A stretch of DNA of 64,000 nt from an uncultured Dysgonomonas sp. (GCA_945273835.1 CALYPL010000004.1:1-64000), one strand, 5' to 3'; positions 41,559 through 52,334 are shown, numbered from the stretch's first letter. The notes: generated from the letters alone by a model not told the origin. Made by a program: numbers and translations.

Positions 41559-42275
41559 TTACATATTAAGATAAAATTCGGATACTAAATTTTTAAATTG
41601 CTCCGAATAAACATGCCGTTCTTCTTCAATAATAAGATCATCTTCAATAACAGGATTTAGCTCCGTTTTTGAAAATTCCAACAACAACCTTTTTGGTTTC
41701 GATGCGCAAGTAGGATAAACATTGGTAATTCGTATCGGATAAAATTTATACTGCATCGCATTTTCTAATAACCGATCTTTATATTGGTAGGGATAAATAA
41801 CAGATAATCGTCCGTTATTGGTAATTAGGTGTGAACACTCTCTAAACAATTGATTTATAGGGAGTGTATCCGTATGCCGGGCTGTCGATCTTTGTTGATC
41901 CGGCGATTTAACTGAATTCGCAAAAAAAGGTGGATTAGACACAATCAAATCATATTTATCATCAGACCTGATAGCATAATCCTGCAAAGCTGCATGGCAA
42001 CAACTCACCCTATCGGCAAATGGAGAATTGGCAACATTATCTTTTGCCTGGTTTATAGCCTCCTCATCAATATCTATTGCTGAAACAGTTGCATTGATAT
42101 TGCGTTGCGCAAGCATCAAAGCTATCAATCCGCTGCCTGTACCAATATCAAGCACCCGATTCGAGCCAACAATAGTTGCCCATGCCCCCAACAATACGCC
42201 ATCTGTACCGACCTTCATAGCGCATCGGTCATGGAAGATTGTAAATTGCTTGAAACGAAAATAAGGATTAGGCAT
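41559..42275 (-). CDS. trmN6: tRNA1(Val) (adenine(37)-N6)-methyltransferase
   Basis: 238 aa; 'MKVGTDGVLLGAWA', 'DIGTGSGLIALMLAQR', catalytic 'SNPPFF'. Confidence 0.92.
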   Translation of the reverse strand: MPNPYFRFKQFTIFHDRCAMKVGTDGVLLGAWATIVGSNRVLDIGTGSGLIALMLAQRNINATVSAIDIDEEAINQAKDNVANSPFADRVSCCHAALQDYAIRSDDKYDLIVSNPPFFANSVKSPDQQRSTARHTDTLPINQLFRECSHLITNNGRLSVIYPYQYKDRLLENAMQYKFYPIRITNVYPTCASKPKRLLLEFSKTELNPVIEDDLIIEEERHVYSEQFKNLVSEFYLNM

Positions 42276-42324
42276 ACTGAATTTTATTACTGCTTAGTGG
42301 CACGAATTTTGTTGTTTATTATGG

Positions 42325-42332
42325 CAAAGTTA
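42325..42332 (-). promoter_or_regulatory. -7 box TAACTTTG of trmN6
   Basis: Exact TAnnTTTG match on - strand; divergent from the lon promoter. Confidence 0.5.
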
Positions 42333-42354
42333 TATTATATTTATTAATATTGAT

Positions 42355-42362
42355 TAGCTTTG
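42355..42362 (+). promoter_or_regulatory. -7 box TAGCTTTG of lon
   Basis: Exact TAnnTTTG match 49 nt before the likely lon ATG. Confidence 0.5.
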
Positions 42363-42410
42363 TAATTCTTGACTAATATAAAACCAAGATATAAAGGAGA
42401 AAGCAAAATT

Positions 42411-44903
42411 ATGTTCGACAATAAAAATAAAGATTTTCTGGGTATAAATGAAGATGGCGAATCTGTCATATCTATCGTGACTGACAATTTGAACGAAGAA
42501 GATTGCAGTATCGACCCAAATGATCTGAAAGAAGAAATATCTATTCTGCCTTTACGAAATACTGTCATATTTCCCGGAGCAAGTTTACCAATATCAGTAG
42601 CACGTAAAAAATCACTGAAGCTGATAAACAGTATAATGCGTCAAAAACGAAAATATATCGGACTGATCTGTCAGAAAGACGCTGAAAATGAAGACCCTGA
42701 AGCTACCGATCTATACAGCTATGGTGTTATAGGAGAAATTTTGCGTGTGGTTGAGATTCCCGGAAATGACAATGTCACTGTTATTATCCACGGCAAAAAG
42801 CGCATTAAACTCAATGAGCTTACACAGCAAACACCTTTCTTGAAGGGTACTTATACGATCGACGAAACTGTTGCTGTAAGCAATGATGATGCCGCTGAAT
42901 ACAATGCATTGATCGAATCGATAAGGGATCTGACTTTACAAATGATACGCATGTATGGGGAGCCACCTAAGGAATTTATCAACCGTTTCAAAGGTAATTC
43001 GGCGATTCCATTTCTTGTAAATTATTGTTGTACCAATTTACCTATTTCTGCTACAGAAAAACAAAATTTACTGGAAATCAGCAATGATAAGGAACGGGCT
43101 TACAGCTTACTTGTCATTCTGAACCGTGAAATTCAGATGATGGAAATGAAGGTAAATATTCAGATGAAGACCCGTGAAGAGCTTAACCAGCAACAAAAAG
43201 AATATTTTCTTCAACAACAGTTACGGACTATTCAGGATGAATTAGGCGGAAATCCGCAACAAATGGATATCGATGATTTCAGAAAACGCGGTGCAGAAAA
43301 AAAATGGAGTAAGGAAGTTGCTGAAATATTTGAAAAAGAATTGGTCAAATTAGAACGTTTGCATCCTCAATCGCCTGATTATTCCATTCAATATACATAT
43401 ATACAAACTTTATTGGATTTACCATGGAACGAATACACTAAGGATAATTTCAATTTAAACCATGCCCAAAAAATTCTGGATCAGGACCACTACGGTTTGG
43501 AAAAAGTAAAAGAGCGAATTATTGAGCATTTAGCCGTATTGAAATTGAAAGGAGATATGAAATCTCCGATCATTTGTCTTTATGGTCCTCCCGGCGTAGG
43601 AAAAACATCGCTCGGCAGATCAATCGCAAAAGCCCTAAATCGTAAATATGTGCGGGTTTCACTTGGTGGATTGCATGACGAAGCTGAAATTAGAGGACAC
43701 CGAAGAACATACATCGGTGCTATGCCCGGACGTATCATTCAGAATATCAACAAATCAGGCTCTTCAAATCCGGTCTTTGTGCTTGACGAGATAGACAAAA
43801 TTGGTAGTGATTTTAAAGGTGATCCCTCTTCAGCTTTACTTGAAGTCCTCGATCCCGAACAAAATTCTACATTCCACGACAACTATCTGAATGTTGATTA
43901 TGATCTTTCGAAAGTAATGTTCATAGCCACAGCAAACAATGTTTCCGCAATATCTCAACCTCTACTCGACCGTATGGAGCTTATCGACGTGAGCGGTTAT
44001 ATTATTGAAGAAAAAGTGGAAATTGCGCGCAAGCACTTGATACCAAAGCAACTTGAAAATCATGGTCTTGCTAAAGATGCTATAAAAATACCGACAAAGA
44101 CCATCGAGCAGATTATTGTCAGCTATACTCGCGAATCGGGAGTGCGGGACCTCGATAAGAAGATCGCAAAGATTATGCGTAAAGTCGCTTTGAGAGTGGC
44201 TTCAGGCATGGAATACAATAAAACCCTTGATGTTGCTGATCTACGTGATTATCTGGGAGCCATTGTTTATTCAAAAGACGCATATCAGGGCAATGAATAT
44301 GCTGGTGTGGTTACAGGTTTGGCGTGGACATCAGTCGGAGGAGAAATCTTGTTTATTGAGTCATCGTTGAGTAAGGGCAAAGGCAGCAAACTTACCCTGA
44401 CAGGTAACTTAGGTGATGTGATGAAAGAGTCGGCGGTTTTGGCACTTGAATATATTCATTCTCACAATGCCGAACTGGACATTGACGAGGCTATCTTCGA
44501 CAACTGGAACGCTCACGTACATGTACCTGAAGGAGCAATACCTAAAGATGGACCTTCGGCAGGTATTGCAATGGTTACATCGCTCGTATCAGCCTTCACT
44601 CAACGAAAAATCAGAGCCAATCTGGCTATGACAGGCGAAATAACATTGCGTGGTAAAGTTCTACCCGTAGGTGGCATCAAAGAAAAGATCCTTGCAGCGA
44701 AACGTGCCGGTATTAAGGAGATTATTCTTTGTAAAGATAACAAGAAAGATATTGATGAAATCAAGCCGCTATATCTAAAAGGTTTGACATTCCATTTTGT
44801 GGATGATATTAAAGAAGTTTTAGACATAGCTTTGCTGAAAGAAAAAGTAAAAAATCCAATTAATTTCAGCATCAGCCACACAGATGAAAAAAAGAAGAAA
44901 TAA
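42411..44903 (+). CDS. lon: ATP-dependent Lon protease
   Basis: 'ICLYGPPGVGKTSLGRSIAKALNRKYVRVSLGG', catalytic 'PKDGPSAGIAM'; ATG at 42411 preferred over the TTG at 42369. Confidence 0.95.
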   Translation: MFDNKNKDFLGINEDGESVISIVTDNLNEEDCSIDPNDLKEEISILPLRNTVIFPGASLPISVARKKSLKLINSIMRQKRKYIGLICQKDAENEDPEATDLYSYGVIGEILRVVEIPGNDNVTVIIHGKKRIKLNELTQQTPFLKGTYTIDETVAVSNDDAAEYNALIESIRDLTLQMIRMYGEPPKEFINRFKGNSAIPFLVNYCCTNLPISATEKQNLLEISNDKERAYSLLVILNREIQMMEMKVNIQMKTREELNQQQKEYFLQQQLRTIQDELGGNPQQMDIDDFRKRGAEKKWSKEVAEIFEKELVKLERLHPQSPDYSIQYTYIQTLLDLPWNEYTKDNFNLNHAQKILDQDHYGLEKVKERIIEHLAVLKLKGDMKSPIICLYGPPGVGKTSLGRSIAKALNRKYVRVSLGGLHDEAEIRGHRRTYIGAMPGRIIQNINKSGSSNPVFVLDEIDKIGSDFKGDPSSALLEVLDPEQNSTFHDNYLNVDYDLSKVMFIATANNVSAISQPLLDRMELIDVSGYIIEEKVEIARKHLIPKQLENHGLAKDAIKIPTKTIEQIIVSYTRESGVRDLDKKIAKIMRKVALRVASGMEYNKTLDVADLRDYLGAIVYSKDAYQGNEYAGVVTGLAWTSVGGEILFIESSLSKGKGSKLTLTGNLGDVMKESAVLALEYIHSHNAELDIDEAIFDNWNAHVHVPEGAIPKDGPSAGIAMVTSLVSAFTQRKIRANLAMTGEITLRGKVLPVGGIKEKILAAKRAGIKEIILCKDNKKDIDEIKPLYLKGLTFHFVDDIKEVLDIALLKEKVKNPINFSISHTDEKKKK

Positions 44904-44921
44904 TTTATAAAGTTTCAGATT

Positions 44922-44953
44922 GAATGCAGGTTGTTTTCTTCCTGCATTTTTTC
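44922..44953 (+). terminator. Terminator of lon
   Basis: AATGCAGG-ttgttttctt-CCTGCATT-TTTTC. Confidence 0.8.
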
Positions 44954-44991
44954 GTATAATTTCGTACTTTTGTACTTCTGTATTTTTAATT

Positions 44992-45555
44992 ATGAATGAT
45001 TTAGATAGAAGCTCGGATTATAAAAATCCGTCAATGATACGGCTTGCTATGCATACCGGGGCAATATTGGGTATTTTCATGATATTCAGATATTTATTTC
45101 TCATATTAGCGGGTTTTACATCAGACTTGTTTTTATTCTTATATAAATATGTGTTGATTGTAGGTGATTTTCTTATCATCTATTATTACTATTTTAAATA
45201 TAAATTTCAGGACAAAAATGATGTAAAGAACATGGGGCAATGTTTGTTGTTTGTAATTTTGATGTGCTTTTTCGCTTCATTTTTCGAAGGAGCTATCGCA
45301 TATGCTCATTATGAGTTCATTGATCCTTCATTCTATCTGAAAATGATACGCCCGTGGATGGAAATGATCGATACGATTCCTCAGCAAATCCCCAACTATC
45401 CTCCTGAGGCTATTGTGATGCTAAAGGCTATTTTCACGAGTAAACTATATCATATATCGCTTTTGTTTTTTAGCAATGTTATCATGGGGTTCTTTCTTGG
45501 TTTATTTATGGGATTTTTTGCTAAGAATGATTCCAATTTAAAAGGTTTAAAATAA
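44992..45555 (+). CDS. DUF4199-like membrane protein
   Basis: 'MNDLDRSSDYKNPSMIRLAMHTGAILGIFMIFRYLFLI'; start moved from 44920 because the preceding codons overlap the lon terminator. Confidence 0.8.
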   Translation: MNDLDRSSDYKNPSMIRLAMHTGAILGIFMIFRYLFLILAGFTSDLFLFLYKYVLIVGDFLIIYYYYFKYKFQDKNDVKNMGQCLLFVILMCFFASFFEGAIAYAHYEFIDPSFYLKMIRPWMEMIDTIPQQIPNYPPEAIVMLKAIFTSKLYHISLLFFSNVIMGFFLGLFMGFFAKNDSNLKGLK

Positions 45556-45564
45556 TTAGTATTC

Positions 45565-46521
45565 ATGGATATATCTGTAGTCATCCCATTATATAATGAA
45601 GAAGAATCGCTCGGCGAATTGTACAATTGGTTAGCTCGTGTGATGCATGAAAATAATTTTTCTTACGAAATTATTTTTGTAGATGATGGAAGTACCGACA
45701 ATTCTTGGAAAAAAATCTGTGAGTTGAAAAAGGCAGATGATAATATCAAAGCTATAAGATTCAGACGGAACTATGGTAAATCGCCCGCCCTGCATTCAGC
45801 GTTCCAACGGGCTATGGGTGATATTGTCATTACAATGGATGCCGATATGCAAGATAGCCCTGATGAAATTCCGGCTCTGTACAGAATGATCAAAGACGAA
45901 GGCTATGATATGGTATCAGGTTGGAAAAAGAAACGCTATGACCCTCTCTCTAAAACCCTTCCTACAAAATTATTTAATGCTACCGCACGCAAAGTTTCAG
46001 GAATTAAACTTCACGACTTCAATTGCGGACTTAAGGCATATCGCAATGTGGTAATTAAAAATATCGAGGTCTATAACGATATGCATCGCTATATCCCTTA
46101 CCTCGCCAAGATAGCCGGATTTAAAAAAATCGGTGAAAAAGCCGTTCAACATCGTGCCCGCAAATATGGTAAGACCAAATTCGGAGGAATTAACCGTTTT
46201 TTCAACGGTTATCTCGACCTGCTTACATTATGGTTTTTGTCCAAATTTGGTCGTAAGCCAATGCATTTCTTCGGTTTTCTGGGTAGTCTCATGTTCTTAA
46301 TCGGTCTCTTGGCAGTAATCATGCTTGGAGCAAAAAAATTATATTCTATGCACATGGGAGTACCCCACCCTTTGGTCACTAACTCACCTTATTTTTATAT
46401 ATCACTTACAATGATGATATTAGGCACTCAATTATTCTTAGTTGGATTTTTGGGCGAATTAATTTCTCGTAATGCATCTGAACGCAATACATACAAAATA
46501 GAAGAAGAGTTAGGTGTTTGA
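45565..46521 (+). CDS. GT2-family glycosyltransferase (polyprenyl-phosphate type)
   Basis: 'DISVVIPLYNEEESLGELYNWL', 'DDGSTDNSW', 'ITMDADMQDSPDEIP', two C-terminal TM segments. Confidence 0.93.
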   Translation: MDISVVIPLYNEEESLGELYNWLARVMHENNFSYEIIFVDDGSTDNSWKKICELKKADDNIKAIRFRRNYGKSPALHSAFQRAMGDIVITMDADMQDSPDEIPALYRMIKDEGYDMVSGWKKKRYDPLSKTLPTKLFNATARKVSGIKLHDFNCGLKAYRNVVIKNIEVYNDMHRYIPYLAKIAGFKKIGEKAVQHRARKYGKTKFGGINRFFNGYLDLLTLWFLSKFGRKPMHFFGFLGSLMFLIGLLAVIMLGAKKLYSMHMGVPHPLVTNSPYFYISLTMMILGTQLFLVGFLGELISRNASERNTYKIEEELGV

Positions 46522-46545
46522 TTATCTAACTCTTCAATCCGTTTT
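46504..46545 (+). terminator. Terminator overlapping the 3' end of the GT2 gene
   Basis: GAAGAGTTAG (46504-46513) pairs with CTAACTCTTC (46526-46535); T6 tract shortly after; stop codon lies in the loop. Confidence 0.65.
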
Positions 46546-46866
46546 TTATTTTTTGTATTATCTATATTATGAAATACTTTTTCAGTTTTTAAACAAGTAG
46601 ATAAATACCAAAAAACACATCAAAAGTGTTACTTATGTTACTTTTTGGTTATGCTTGATTAATCGGACACAAAAAACTCATACTATTTCACAAAGCATAA
46701 TCACATACTCGATTGGCTATTCTTTGATAATCTGAATTATTACAAATATTTAAATCGGACTGTTAGTTTGTGTTGACCTTTTATTATTCAAAAAAAATGA
46801 CGAAATTTGTTTTTTGGAAATCTATTATTAACTATTTCAATTATAAATAAAATTTTTGTAATCAAA

Positions 46867-48516
46867 ATGGCAAAAAGCGCATTGCAAATCGCCAGAGCAT
46901 CTTATAAACCTAAGATGCCTAAGGCTCTCTATGGACAAGTAAAGATTGAAGAAGGTAAGCCAACCCAATCAGTTGCAGATCAAGAAGAAGTAAAAAAACT
47001 TTTTCCGAACACCTACGGCATGCCCACTCTCAAGTTTGTAGAGTCTAATGAAAAACCTAATTATCCTGTTATGAACGTCGGCGTTATTCTCTCAGGAGGT
47101 CAAGCTCCCGGAGGTCACAATGTTATCGCCGGTATCTTTGACGGGATGAAAAATATGAATGCAGCCAATCGTGTTTACGGTTTCCTAATGGGTCCCGGCG
47201 GATTGGTTGATCATAACTATAAAGAATTAACCGCTGAACTTATCGATGAATATCGCAACACAGGTGGGTTCGACATCATTGGTTCAGGTCGTACAAAACT
47301 TGAAACTAAAGAGCAATTTGACAAAGGTTTAGAAATTCTAAAAAAACTTGATATCAAAGCTCTTGTAATCATCGGTGGTGACGATTCAAACACCAATGCC
47401 TGCGTGTTGGCTGAATACTACAAGTCTATCAACGCTGGAGTTCAAGTAATAGGTTGTCCTAAAACCATTGATGGTGACCTTAAGAATGAAATGATCGAAA
47501 CTTCTTTTGGTTTTGATACAGCATGTAAAGTTTATTCTGAAGTTATCGGTAATATCCAACGCGATTGTAACTCTGCCCGTAAATATTGGCACTTTATCAA
47601 ACTTATGGGTCGTTCAGCATCACATATCGCTTTAGAATGTGCTTTGCAGGTTCAACCTAACTATTGCATCATCTCTGAAGAGGTTGAAGCTAAAGCCTTA
47701 TCTCTTGATGATATTGTAAAAGATATTGCCAATGTTGTGGCTAAACGAGCAGAAATGGGTCATAACTTCGGTACTGTTCTTATCCCAGAAGGACTTATCG
47801 AGTTCATTCCGGCAATGAAAGATTTGATCGCTGAATTGAACGATTTCTTAGCTCATAATCAGGACAAATTTAATGCTACTCCTAAAAACGAACAATTACA
47901 GTTTGTCGCTCAGAATATTTCCGCTAAAAATGCTGCTGTATTAAACAGCCTACCTGAAGGGGTTGCTCGTCAGTTGACTCTTGATCGTGACCCTCACGGC
48001 AATGTTCAGGTTTCACTTATCGAAACTGAAAAATTGTTGGCTGAAATGGTTAAAACCGAATTAACTAAAATGAAAGGCAATGGAAAATATAACGGTAAGT
48101 TTGCTACTATGGTACACTTCTTCGGTTATGAAGGTCGTTGTGCTTTCCCTTCAAACTTCGATGCAGACTATTGTTATTCTTTAGGATATACAGCTTCTGC
48201 ACTTATCGCATCGGGCAAGACCGGTTACATGTCGTCTGTACGTAATACAACTGCTCCGGCCGATCAATGGATTGCCGGAGGTGTTCCTGTTACAATGATG
48301 ATGAATATGGAACGTCGTCACGGAGAAATGAAACCTGTTATACAGAAAGCTCTTGTGAAACTTGACGGCGCACCTTTCAAATTCTTTGCAGAAAGACGTA
48401 ATGACTGGGCTATGAGTTCTGATTATGTATATCCGGGTCCTATTCAATTCTATGGTACTCCTGAATTATGTGATCAGCCTACCGTTACCCTAAAATTGGA
48501 ACAAGCCAATAAATAA
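46867..48516 (+). CDS. pfp: Diphosphate-fructose-6-phosphate 1-phosphotransferase
   Basis: '[21 protein letters not shown]', '[19 protein letters not shown]', '[12 protein letters not shown]'; ATG at 46867 preferred. Confidence 0.94.
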   Translation: MAKSALQIARASYKPKMPKALYGQVKIEEGKPTQSVADQEEVKKLFPNTYGMPTLKFVESNEKPNYPVMNVGVILSGGQAPGGHNVIAGIFDGMKNMNAANRVYGFLMGPGGLVDHNYKELTAELIDEYRNTGGFDIIGSGRTKLETKEQFDKGLEILKKLDIKALVIIGGDDSNTNACVLAEYYKSINAGVQVIGCPKTIDGDLKNEMIETSFGFDTACKVYSEVIGNIQRDCNSARKYWHFIKLMGRSASHIALECALQVQPNYCIISEEVEAKALSLDDIVKDIANVVAKRAEMGHNFGTVLIPEGLIEFIPAMKDLIAELNDFLAHNQDKFNATPKNEQLQFVAQNISAKNAAVLNSLPEGVARQLTLDRDPHGNVQVSLIETEKLLAEMVKTELTKMKGNGKYNGKFATMVHFFGYEGRCAFPSNFDADYCYSLGYTASALIASGKTGYMSSVRNTTAPADQWIAGGVPVTMMMNMERRHGEMKPVIQKALVKLDGAPFKFFAERRNDWAMSSDYVYPGPIQFYGTPELCDQPTVTLKLEQANK

Positions 48517-48540
48517 AATCCAATATTATATTATAACAAT

Positions 48541-48565
48541 AAAGGCAACCTATTTGGTTGCCTTT
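48541..48565. terminator. Bidirectional terminator between pfp and the RNR gene
   Basis: AAAGGCAACC-TATTT-GGTTGCCTTT between convergent genes. Confidence 0.85.
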
Positions 48566-48591
48566 ATTATTTACCTATAATTATTTTGAAA

Positions 48592-51147
48592 TTAACCGCA
48601 TTTACTTGCTCCACAGTTAGTACACTTCATACATCCTTCCGAATAGATAAGTGTTTCCTGCTCGCAAACAGGACATTTGGCTCCCTTAGCTTCCGATCCT
48701 GACGGCAAATATTTTTTAAGAGCCCGTTCAACTCCATTTTTCCATGTATTGATAGTCTCACTATTAAGTTCTAAGGCTTGTACTAACTTAACTACCTGAT
48801 CTATAGGCATACCATATCTTAACACACCTGAAATCAGTTTAGCATAGTTCCAATATTCAGGATTAAACTTCTCATTCAAACCTTCGATTGTCGTTTTATA
48901 TCCACGACGGTTTTTAAACTGGAAGTCGTATGATCGTTCACCTTCATCATTAACTGTTTTAATGATTACTCCATGATTGATATTTTTAGGTAGCATAATA
49001 CCTTCATCATCATCAAGCAAACCTGTAAAAATCTCATAAGGTCTTCCATCCAGTAATCCGATGAATGCAATCCATTTTTCTTTATTGTTCTGAAACTTGA
49101 TAACATCGGCTTCCAACTCTCTTGGTCGAGACTGAACAATAATCGGACGTTCATAACAATCGTCACAACCGGATTCTTTTTTCGTGTTTTTATCTCCACT
49201 GTCAGCAGACACTAATACTCCTGCCCGTGATCCATCTCTATAAACTGTACATCCTTTACAACCACTTTTCCAAGCCTCAATATATAAATCATTTACAAGG
49301 TCCTCTGAAACATCTGATGGCAGATTAATGGTCACACTAATAGAATGGTCTACCCATTTCTGAATACGTCCTTGCATTTTAACTTTCTGCAACCAATCCA
49401 CATCGTTAGATGTTGCTTTATAATATGGTGATTCAGCAATTAGCTTGTCAATTTCATCTGATGTATATTTCTTTGATGTAGAGTATCCTTTAGCCTCCAT
49501 CCAAGTCACAAATTTGTGGTGGAAAACGATGTATTCTTCCCAAGAATCTCCGTTCTCATCTACGAAATCGACACGGATGTCTTTATCATTCGGGTTAACT
49601 TTGCGTCTTCGTTTATAGACAGGAAGGAAAACAGGTTCTATACCTGAGGTAGATTGAGTCATTAGACTTGTCGTTCCCGTAGGAGCAATTGTAAGGCAAG
49701 CTATATTCCGACGACCATAGGCTTCCATATCCTTAATTAATTTTGGATCTTCGGTTGCTAAACGATTGATAAATGGATTATTTTTCTCTCTATTAAAATC
49801 AAATATTTCGAATGCGCCACGTTCTTTTGCCATATCCACAGAAGAACGATAAGCACTTAAAGCCAACGTGCGTTGCACTTCTTCTGCAAAAGCAGTAGCT
49901 TCTTCTGTACCGTAACGAAGCCCCATAGCAGCTAACATGTCGCCTTCTGCGGTAATACCAACGCCTGTACGACGTCCCTGTAATGTTTTCTTACGAATTT
50001 TTTCCCATAAATGACGTTCAGGCCATTTAACTTCTTCAGATTCCGGATCTTCTTCTATTTTCTTTAATATTTTATCAATCTTTTCAGTTTCGAGATCAAT
50101 AATATCATCCATTATACGTTGAGCTAATGCGACATGTTTTTTAAAGAGATCAAAATCGAAATTAGCTTCGTATGTAAATGGTTTATTCACATATGAATAT
50201 AAGTTAATAGCCAACAAGCGGCAACTATCGTAAGGACACAACGGAATTTCACCACATGGGTTTGTAGATATTGTTTTGAAACCTAAATCAGCATAGCAAT
50301 CAGGAATAGATTCACGTATAATGGTATCCCAAAATAAAACGCCCGGTTCTGCTGATTTCCATGCATTGTGGATGATCTTCTTCCATAATTCGCCTGCATC
50401 TACATCTTTTATAGTGGTAGGTCTTGATGAGTCAATAGGATATTGTTGTTTATAAACTGTATTATTAACAACTGCCTGCATAAATTCATCATCTATTCTC
50501 ACTGACACATTCGCACCGGTCACTTTTCCTTGCTCTAATTTTGCATCAATGAATGACTCAGAATCTGGATGTTTAATTGAAACGCTTAGCATAAGAGCTC
50601 CACGGCGACCGTCTTGGGCTACTTCGCGTGTTGAATTGGAATATCTTTCCATGAAAGGCACAAGACCTGTTGAAGTCAAAGCTGAGTTTTTAACAGGAGA
50701 ACCTTTAGGCCTTATATGTGACAAATCATGCCCCACTCCTCCACGACGTTTCATAAGCTGAACCTGTTCTTCATCAATACGGATAATAGCACCATATGAG
50801 TCAGCTTGACCATCAAGCCCAATGACAAAACAGTTAGATAGAGAGGCAATCTGAAAGTTATTGCCTATTCCTGTCATCGGACTACCTTGAGGTACGATGT
50901 ATTTGAAGTTCTTAAAAAGATCGAAGAGTTCTTGTGCTGTAAGAGGATTCTGATACTTAGATTCGACGCGAGCAATTTCATTTGCTAAACGCCAATGCAT
51001 ATCTACAGGAGATTGCTCATAAATATTACCGAAAGCGTCTTTCAAAGCATATTTATTGACCCAGACTTTTGCAGCCAGTTCATCGCCTTTAAAATATTCA
51101 AGCGTAGCATTATAAGCTTCGTCAAATGTATAAGTTTTTAATTTCAT
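48592..51147 (-). CDS. nrdJ: Adenosylcobalamin-dependent (class II) ribonucleoside-diphosphate reductase
   Basis: 851 aa; 'NPCGEIPLCPYDSCRLLAINLYSYV', 'LTIAPTGTTSLM', C-terminal zinc-binding 'CPVCEQETLIYSEGCMKCTNCGASKCG'. Confidence 0.93.
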   Translation of the reverse strand: MKLKTYTFDEAYNATLEYFKGDELAAKVWVNKYALKDAFGNIYEQSPVDMHWRLANEIARVESKYQNPLTAQELFDLFKNFKYIVPQGSPMTGIGNNFQIASLSNCFVIGLDGQADSYGAIIRIDEEQVQLMKRRGGVGHDLSHIRPKGSPVKNSALTSTGLVPFMERYSNSTREVAQDGRRGALMLSVSIKHPDSESFIDAKLEQGKVTGANVSVRIDDEFMQAVVNNTVYKQQYPIDSSRPTTIKDVDAGELWKKIIHNAWKSAEPGVLFWDTIIRESIPDCYADLGFKTISTNPCGEIPLCPYDSCRLLAINLYSYVNKPFTYEANFDFDLFKKHVALAQRIMDDIIDLETEKIDKILKKIEEDPESEEVKWPERHLWEKIRKKTLQGRRTGVGITAEGDMLAAMGLRYGTEEATAFAEEVQRTLALSAYRSSVDMAKERGAFEIFDFNREKNNPFINRLATEDPKLIKDMEAYGRRNIACLTIAPTGTTSLMTQSTSGIEPVFLPVYKRRRKVNPNDKDIRVDFVDENGDSWEEYIVFHHKFVTWMEAKGYSTSKKYTSDEIDKLIAESPYYKATSNDVDWLQKVKMQGRIQKWVDHSISVTINLPSDVSEDLVNDLYIEAWKSGCKGCTVYRDGSRAGVLVSADSGDKNTKKESGCDDCYERPIIVQSRPRELEADVIKFQNNKEKWIAFIGLLDGRPYEIFTGLLDDDEGIMLPKNINHGVIIKTVNDEGERSYDFQFKNRRGYKTTIEGLNEKFNPEYWNYAKLISGVLRYGMPIDQVVKLVQALELNSETINTWKNGVERALKKYLPSGSEAKGAKCPVCEQETLIYSEGCMKCTNCGASKCG

Positions 51148-51365
51148 TATTATATTATATTTGATTTTCTCTCTTTTTTTGGGAGTGCAATATTAATAAT
51201 AAGATATTTAATTGCAAAACAAGAATCAATTTAGTTATTGACAACGTTAAAAAGTTTTCTTAAAAAAACAAACAACACACTATCAAACAATATTTTAACA
51301 AATTGATATTTTATGAAATATTTTCCATTTTGACAATTATCATTCTAATTTGATTACACAAAACA

Positions 51366-51405
51366 AGAGACCGGACTATTTAATACATAAACAGTCCGGT
51401 CTCTT
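51366..51405 (-). terminator. Terminator of the zinc-ribbon protein gene
   Basis: AGAGACCGGACT ... AGTCCGGTCTCT, 12-bp stem. Confidence 0.85.
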
Positions 51406-51461
51406 TATTGTTTTATGATTAAGTAAAAAAAATATTAAAACAAATATATTTAATGTATGAT

Positions 51462-52223
51462 TTATTTTACTTCGGCACCTACCAATTCTGGATCAATCAT
51501 AATACGTCCGCAATACTCGCAAACGATAATCTTTTTCCCCATTTTAATATCCATTTGTTTTTGAGGTGGAATTTTGTTGAAACATCCTCCACAAGCAGCA
51601 CGTTCTACACAAACAACAGCTAAACCATTACGAGCGCTTTTACGGATACGTCGAAATGCTTGCAACAGACGAGGTTCGACTTCTGTTTCTATTTTTTTCA
51701 CTTCTTCACGAAGTTCTTCTTCCTGCTGTTTAGTTTCGGAAACGATTCCATCAAGCTCTTCTTTCTTTTGAGCAAGATCTTCGGTACGTTCTACTAAGTT
51801 TTTTTTGCTTTCAACTATTTGTTCTTCAAGATTTTTAGATGCTTGCGTAAATTCACGAATTCGTTTTTCTGCTAATTCGATTTCAAGTTTTTCAAAATCA
51901 ATTTCTTTACTCAAATGATCAAATTCACGATTATTACGTACGTTGTCGAGTTGTTCTTTGTATTTGTCGCTCTTCATCGTGCTTTCCTGTATCTTGATTT
52001 TGAACTGAGCTATAGCTTCATTAGCTTCTTTGTTTTCAGCTTCGTATTTCTTAATACGGGTTTCTAAACCAATCAGCTCATCTTCAAGGTCAGCAACTTC
52101 TAAAGGAAGCTCTCCTCGCAAAATCTTGATTTTATCAATTTCAGATAACTTTTGCTGTAAGTTATAAATTGTTTTGAGCTTGTCCTCAACAGCCAATTCT
52201 TTCTCTGTTTGTTTCTTTGCCAT
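51462..52223 (-). CDS. Coiled-coil zinc-ribbon protein (C4-type, DUF164 family)
   Basis: 253 aa coiled coil; C-terminal 'CGGCFNKIPPQKQMDIKMGKKIIVCEYCGRIM'. Confidence 0.92.
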   Translation of the reverse strand: MAKKQTEKELAVEDKLKTIYNLQQKLSEIDKIKILRGELPLEVADLEDELIGLETRIKKYEAENKEANEAIAQFKIKIQESTMKSDKYKEQLDNVRNNREFDHLSKEIDFEKLEIELAEKRIREFTQASKNLEEQIVESKKNLVERTEDLAQKKEELDGIVSETKQQEEELREEVKKIETEVEPRLLQAFRRIRKSARNGLAVVCVERAACGGCFNKIPPQKQMDIKMGKKIIVCEYCGRIMIDPELVGAEVK

Positions 52224-52334
52224 AATTTTTATTTTTAGTTAAAATATCAACAATAAAAAATGCAGTAATCCGCCCGATATAAAAGACTTCTTACCACATC
52301 ATTTGTAATATAGTTGGAGTAAATCTCAACTCAA

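Noticed and set aside
41272-41574. 100-aa ORF on +
   Set aside because: Runs through the tRNA-Gly-like and tRNA-Leu(CAG) genes; not protein-coding.
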